A model generated the notes under the pieces. The model did not search any database. It saw only the letters and a program-made list of their open reading frames with translations, and was not told the origin of the DNA. From Dawidia cretensis (GTDB lineage Bacteria > Bacteroidota > Bacteroidia > Cytophagales > Cyclobacteriaceae), in contig NZ_JAHESE010000019.1 of the NCBI RefSeq assembly GCF_018598175.1, positions 1 to 64,000 of the forward strand: a stretch of DNA of 64,000 nt, written 5' to 3'. This document shows positions 63,169-64,000 of this stretch, one piece after another. Position numbers and translations under genes: made by a program. The number at the start of each line of letters is the position of its first letter. The first letter of the stretch is position 1.

Positions 63169-63519
63169 ATGACGGTAAAGACAAAAGACCTGGAGCACTG
63201 CCCCGTAACGGCAACACTGGAAATCATCGGCGGGAAGTGGAAAATGCTGGTCATTTATCTGGTCAGCAACGGCATCAACCGCTTTGGTAAAATGAGCATG
63301 ATGATGAAAGACATCAGCAAACAAATGCTCACCACCCAACTGCGCGACCTCGAGCGCGACGGCCTGCTGGAGCGTGTGATCTATCCCGAAATACCACCCC
63401 GCGTAGAATACTTTCTCACTCCCAAAGCGAAAGCCCTGATGCCTGCTCTGAACGTGCTGCGTGATTGGGGAGTGGAATATGCCTTAGGAGGCAAACCAGC
63501 CGAGGTCGTCGCCGAATAA
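63169..63519 (+). CDS. HxlR-family transcriptional regulator
   Basis: The 116-residue winged-helix protein matches HxlR throughout: the conserved Cys10 in EHCPVTATLEIIGGKWKMLVI, then SKQMLTTQLRDLERDGLLERVIYPEIPPRVEYFLT. The N-terminal Cys is the redox or electrophile sensor in relatives such as YodB and HypR. It acts as a dimer on inverted repeats, and a candidate operator overlaps its own promoter. The divergent NmrA-like gene is the probable target. Confidence 0.93.
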   Translation: MTVKTKDLEHCPVTATLEIIGGKWKMLVIYLVSNGINRFGKMSMMMKDISKQMLTTQLRDLERDGLLERVIYPEIPPRVEYFLTPKAKALMPALNVLRDWGVEYALGGKPAEVVAE

Positions 63520-63559
63520 GCTACGCCATCCCTACCGGCGCTTTTCTTCAAAATCGTGT

Positions 63560-63567
63560 TACCTTTG
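63560..63567 (+). promoter_or_regulatory. -7 box (TACCTTTG) before the HelD-like gene
   Basis: An exact TAnnTTTG match ends only four bases before the ATG at 63572, so a transcript from it would be leaderless. No TTG lies at the -33 position. Confidence 0.35.
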
Positions 63568-63571
63568 CGCG

Positions 63572-64000
63572 ATGATCCATCGTACAGAGCAGGAAGAGCG
63601 CGAATATCTCGAAGTCATAAAGGAAAAACTGCTGTATGCCATCCGGCGTGCAGATGATACGGTGCGTAGTTACTCGGCCGAGCTACAGCAGAGCAAGGAA
63701 TACTTGTATGAGCACCAGTCGGGCATGGATGAGGCCGACATGGTCGCCTCCGAGCAGTCTATCAACCGTATGGCCTACACAGGCGAGTCGGCCGTGTCCC
63801 GAAAACGCAAGCTGCTCAAACTGGGACAATCTCCGTATTTCGGGCGCATCGACTTTTTACAAGATGGCAAAGACAAGGAGAGCCTGATATACATTGGCAT
63901 CTACTCCTTTGCCGACGAGCGTGCAAACCTCATCTACGACTGGCGCGCCCCAGTATCGTCGATGTTCTACGACTTCGAGCTTGGTGCTGGGTGGTATACA
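63572..64000 (+). CDS. helD: HelD-like superfamily 1 helicase/RNA polymerase recycling factor, N-terminal part
   Basis: The frame is open from the ATG at 63572 to the last base (143 residues visible; the 3' end is outside). It starts with a helical Glu/Lys-rich region, an N-terminal coiled coil typical of HelD, followed by YFGRIDF, YIGIYSF and the diagnostic block IYDWRAPVSSMFYDFE. HelD proteins pull stalled RNA polymerase off DNA. The ATPase motifs lie beyond the window. No regulator or partner gene is visible. Confidence 0.85.
   Translation, partial: MIHRTEQEEREYLEVIKEKLLYAIRRADDTVRSYSAELQQSKEYLYEHQSGMDEADMVASEQSINRMAYTGESAVSRKRKLLKLGQSPYFGRIDFLQDGKDKESLIYIGIYSFADERANLIYDWRAPVSSMFYDFELGAGWYT

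Overview
The window reads as chromosomal DNA of a Bacteroidota bacterium, most likely of the Cytophagales. The grounds are a SusC/SusD pair, the gliding-motility transporter genes gldA-gldF-gldG, the long (653-residue) form of IspG, many lipoproteins with Cys near residue 20, and promoters of the Bacteroidota type (TTTG, about 19 bases, TAnnTTTG). Base composition is moderately GC-rich by eye. I saw no tRNA, rRNA, CRISPR array, insertion sequence or phage gene.

Positions 1-33000 are mostly housekeeping. In order they hold: the end of an LPP20-like gene; a membrane J-domain protein and a SUI1/YciH factor; three tandem amidohydrolase paralogues of which only the middle one keeps its metal ligands; CorA and MscS; a polyprenyl diphosphate synthase; an orphan 155-residue protein; a TlpA-like thioredoxin; and a bacteriophytochrome histidine kinase. 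Then come gldA-gldF-gldG with a DUF4340 gene, dnaN, a small membrane protein, a phosphoesterase, a DUF3857/transglutaminase-like protein, an MlaF/MlaE-like transporter pair, a short-chain dehydrogenase, ispG and small genes. The stretch ends with an SRAP (YedK/HMCES) homologue that has lost its catalytic residues, a YheT-like hydrolase, a DinB-fold protein, TerC and alanine dehydrogenase.

Positions 33000-42100 hold a fused E1 2-oxoacid dehydrogenase, a lipoprotein gene divergent from a LuxE-like acyl-protein synthetase, a 41-residue lipoprotein, valS and an MFS transporter.

Positions 42200-62040 are the accessory highlight, a polysaccharide utilization locus on the + strand. It encodes a mannose-6-phosphate isomerase with a kinase-like N-terminal part, a sugar/H+ symporter, SusC, SusD, a LamG lipoprotein, a GH92 with an extra N-terminal module, a GH38, a type I sulfatase and a second GH92. 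The enzymes point to a sulfated alpha-mannoside (N-glycan or mannan): sulfate and mannose would be removed outside the cytoplasm, mannose imported by the symporter and passed to fructose-6-phosphate. Just upstream are shattered remains of a fecR anti-sigma gene, followed at once by a well-formed housekeeping promoter. The SusC lacks the STN signalling domain, which fits loss of sigma/anti-sigma control. A bidirectional terminator closes the locus.

The window ends with a divergent NmrA-like/HxlR pair that has a candidate operator between the genes, and the start of a HelD-like helicase that runs off the edge.
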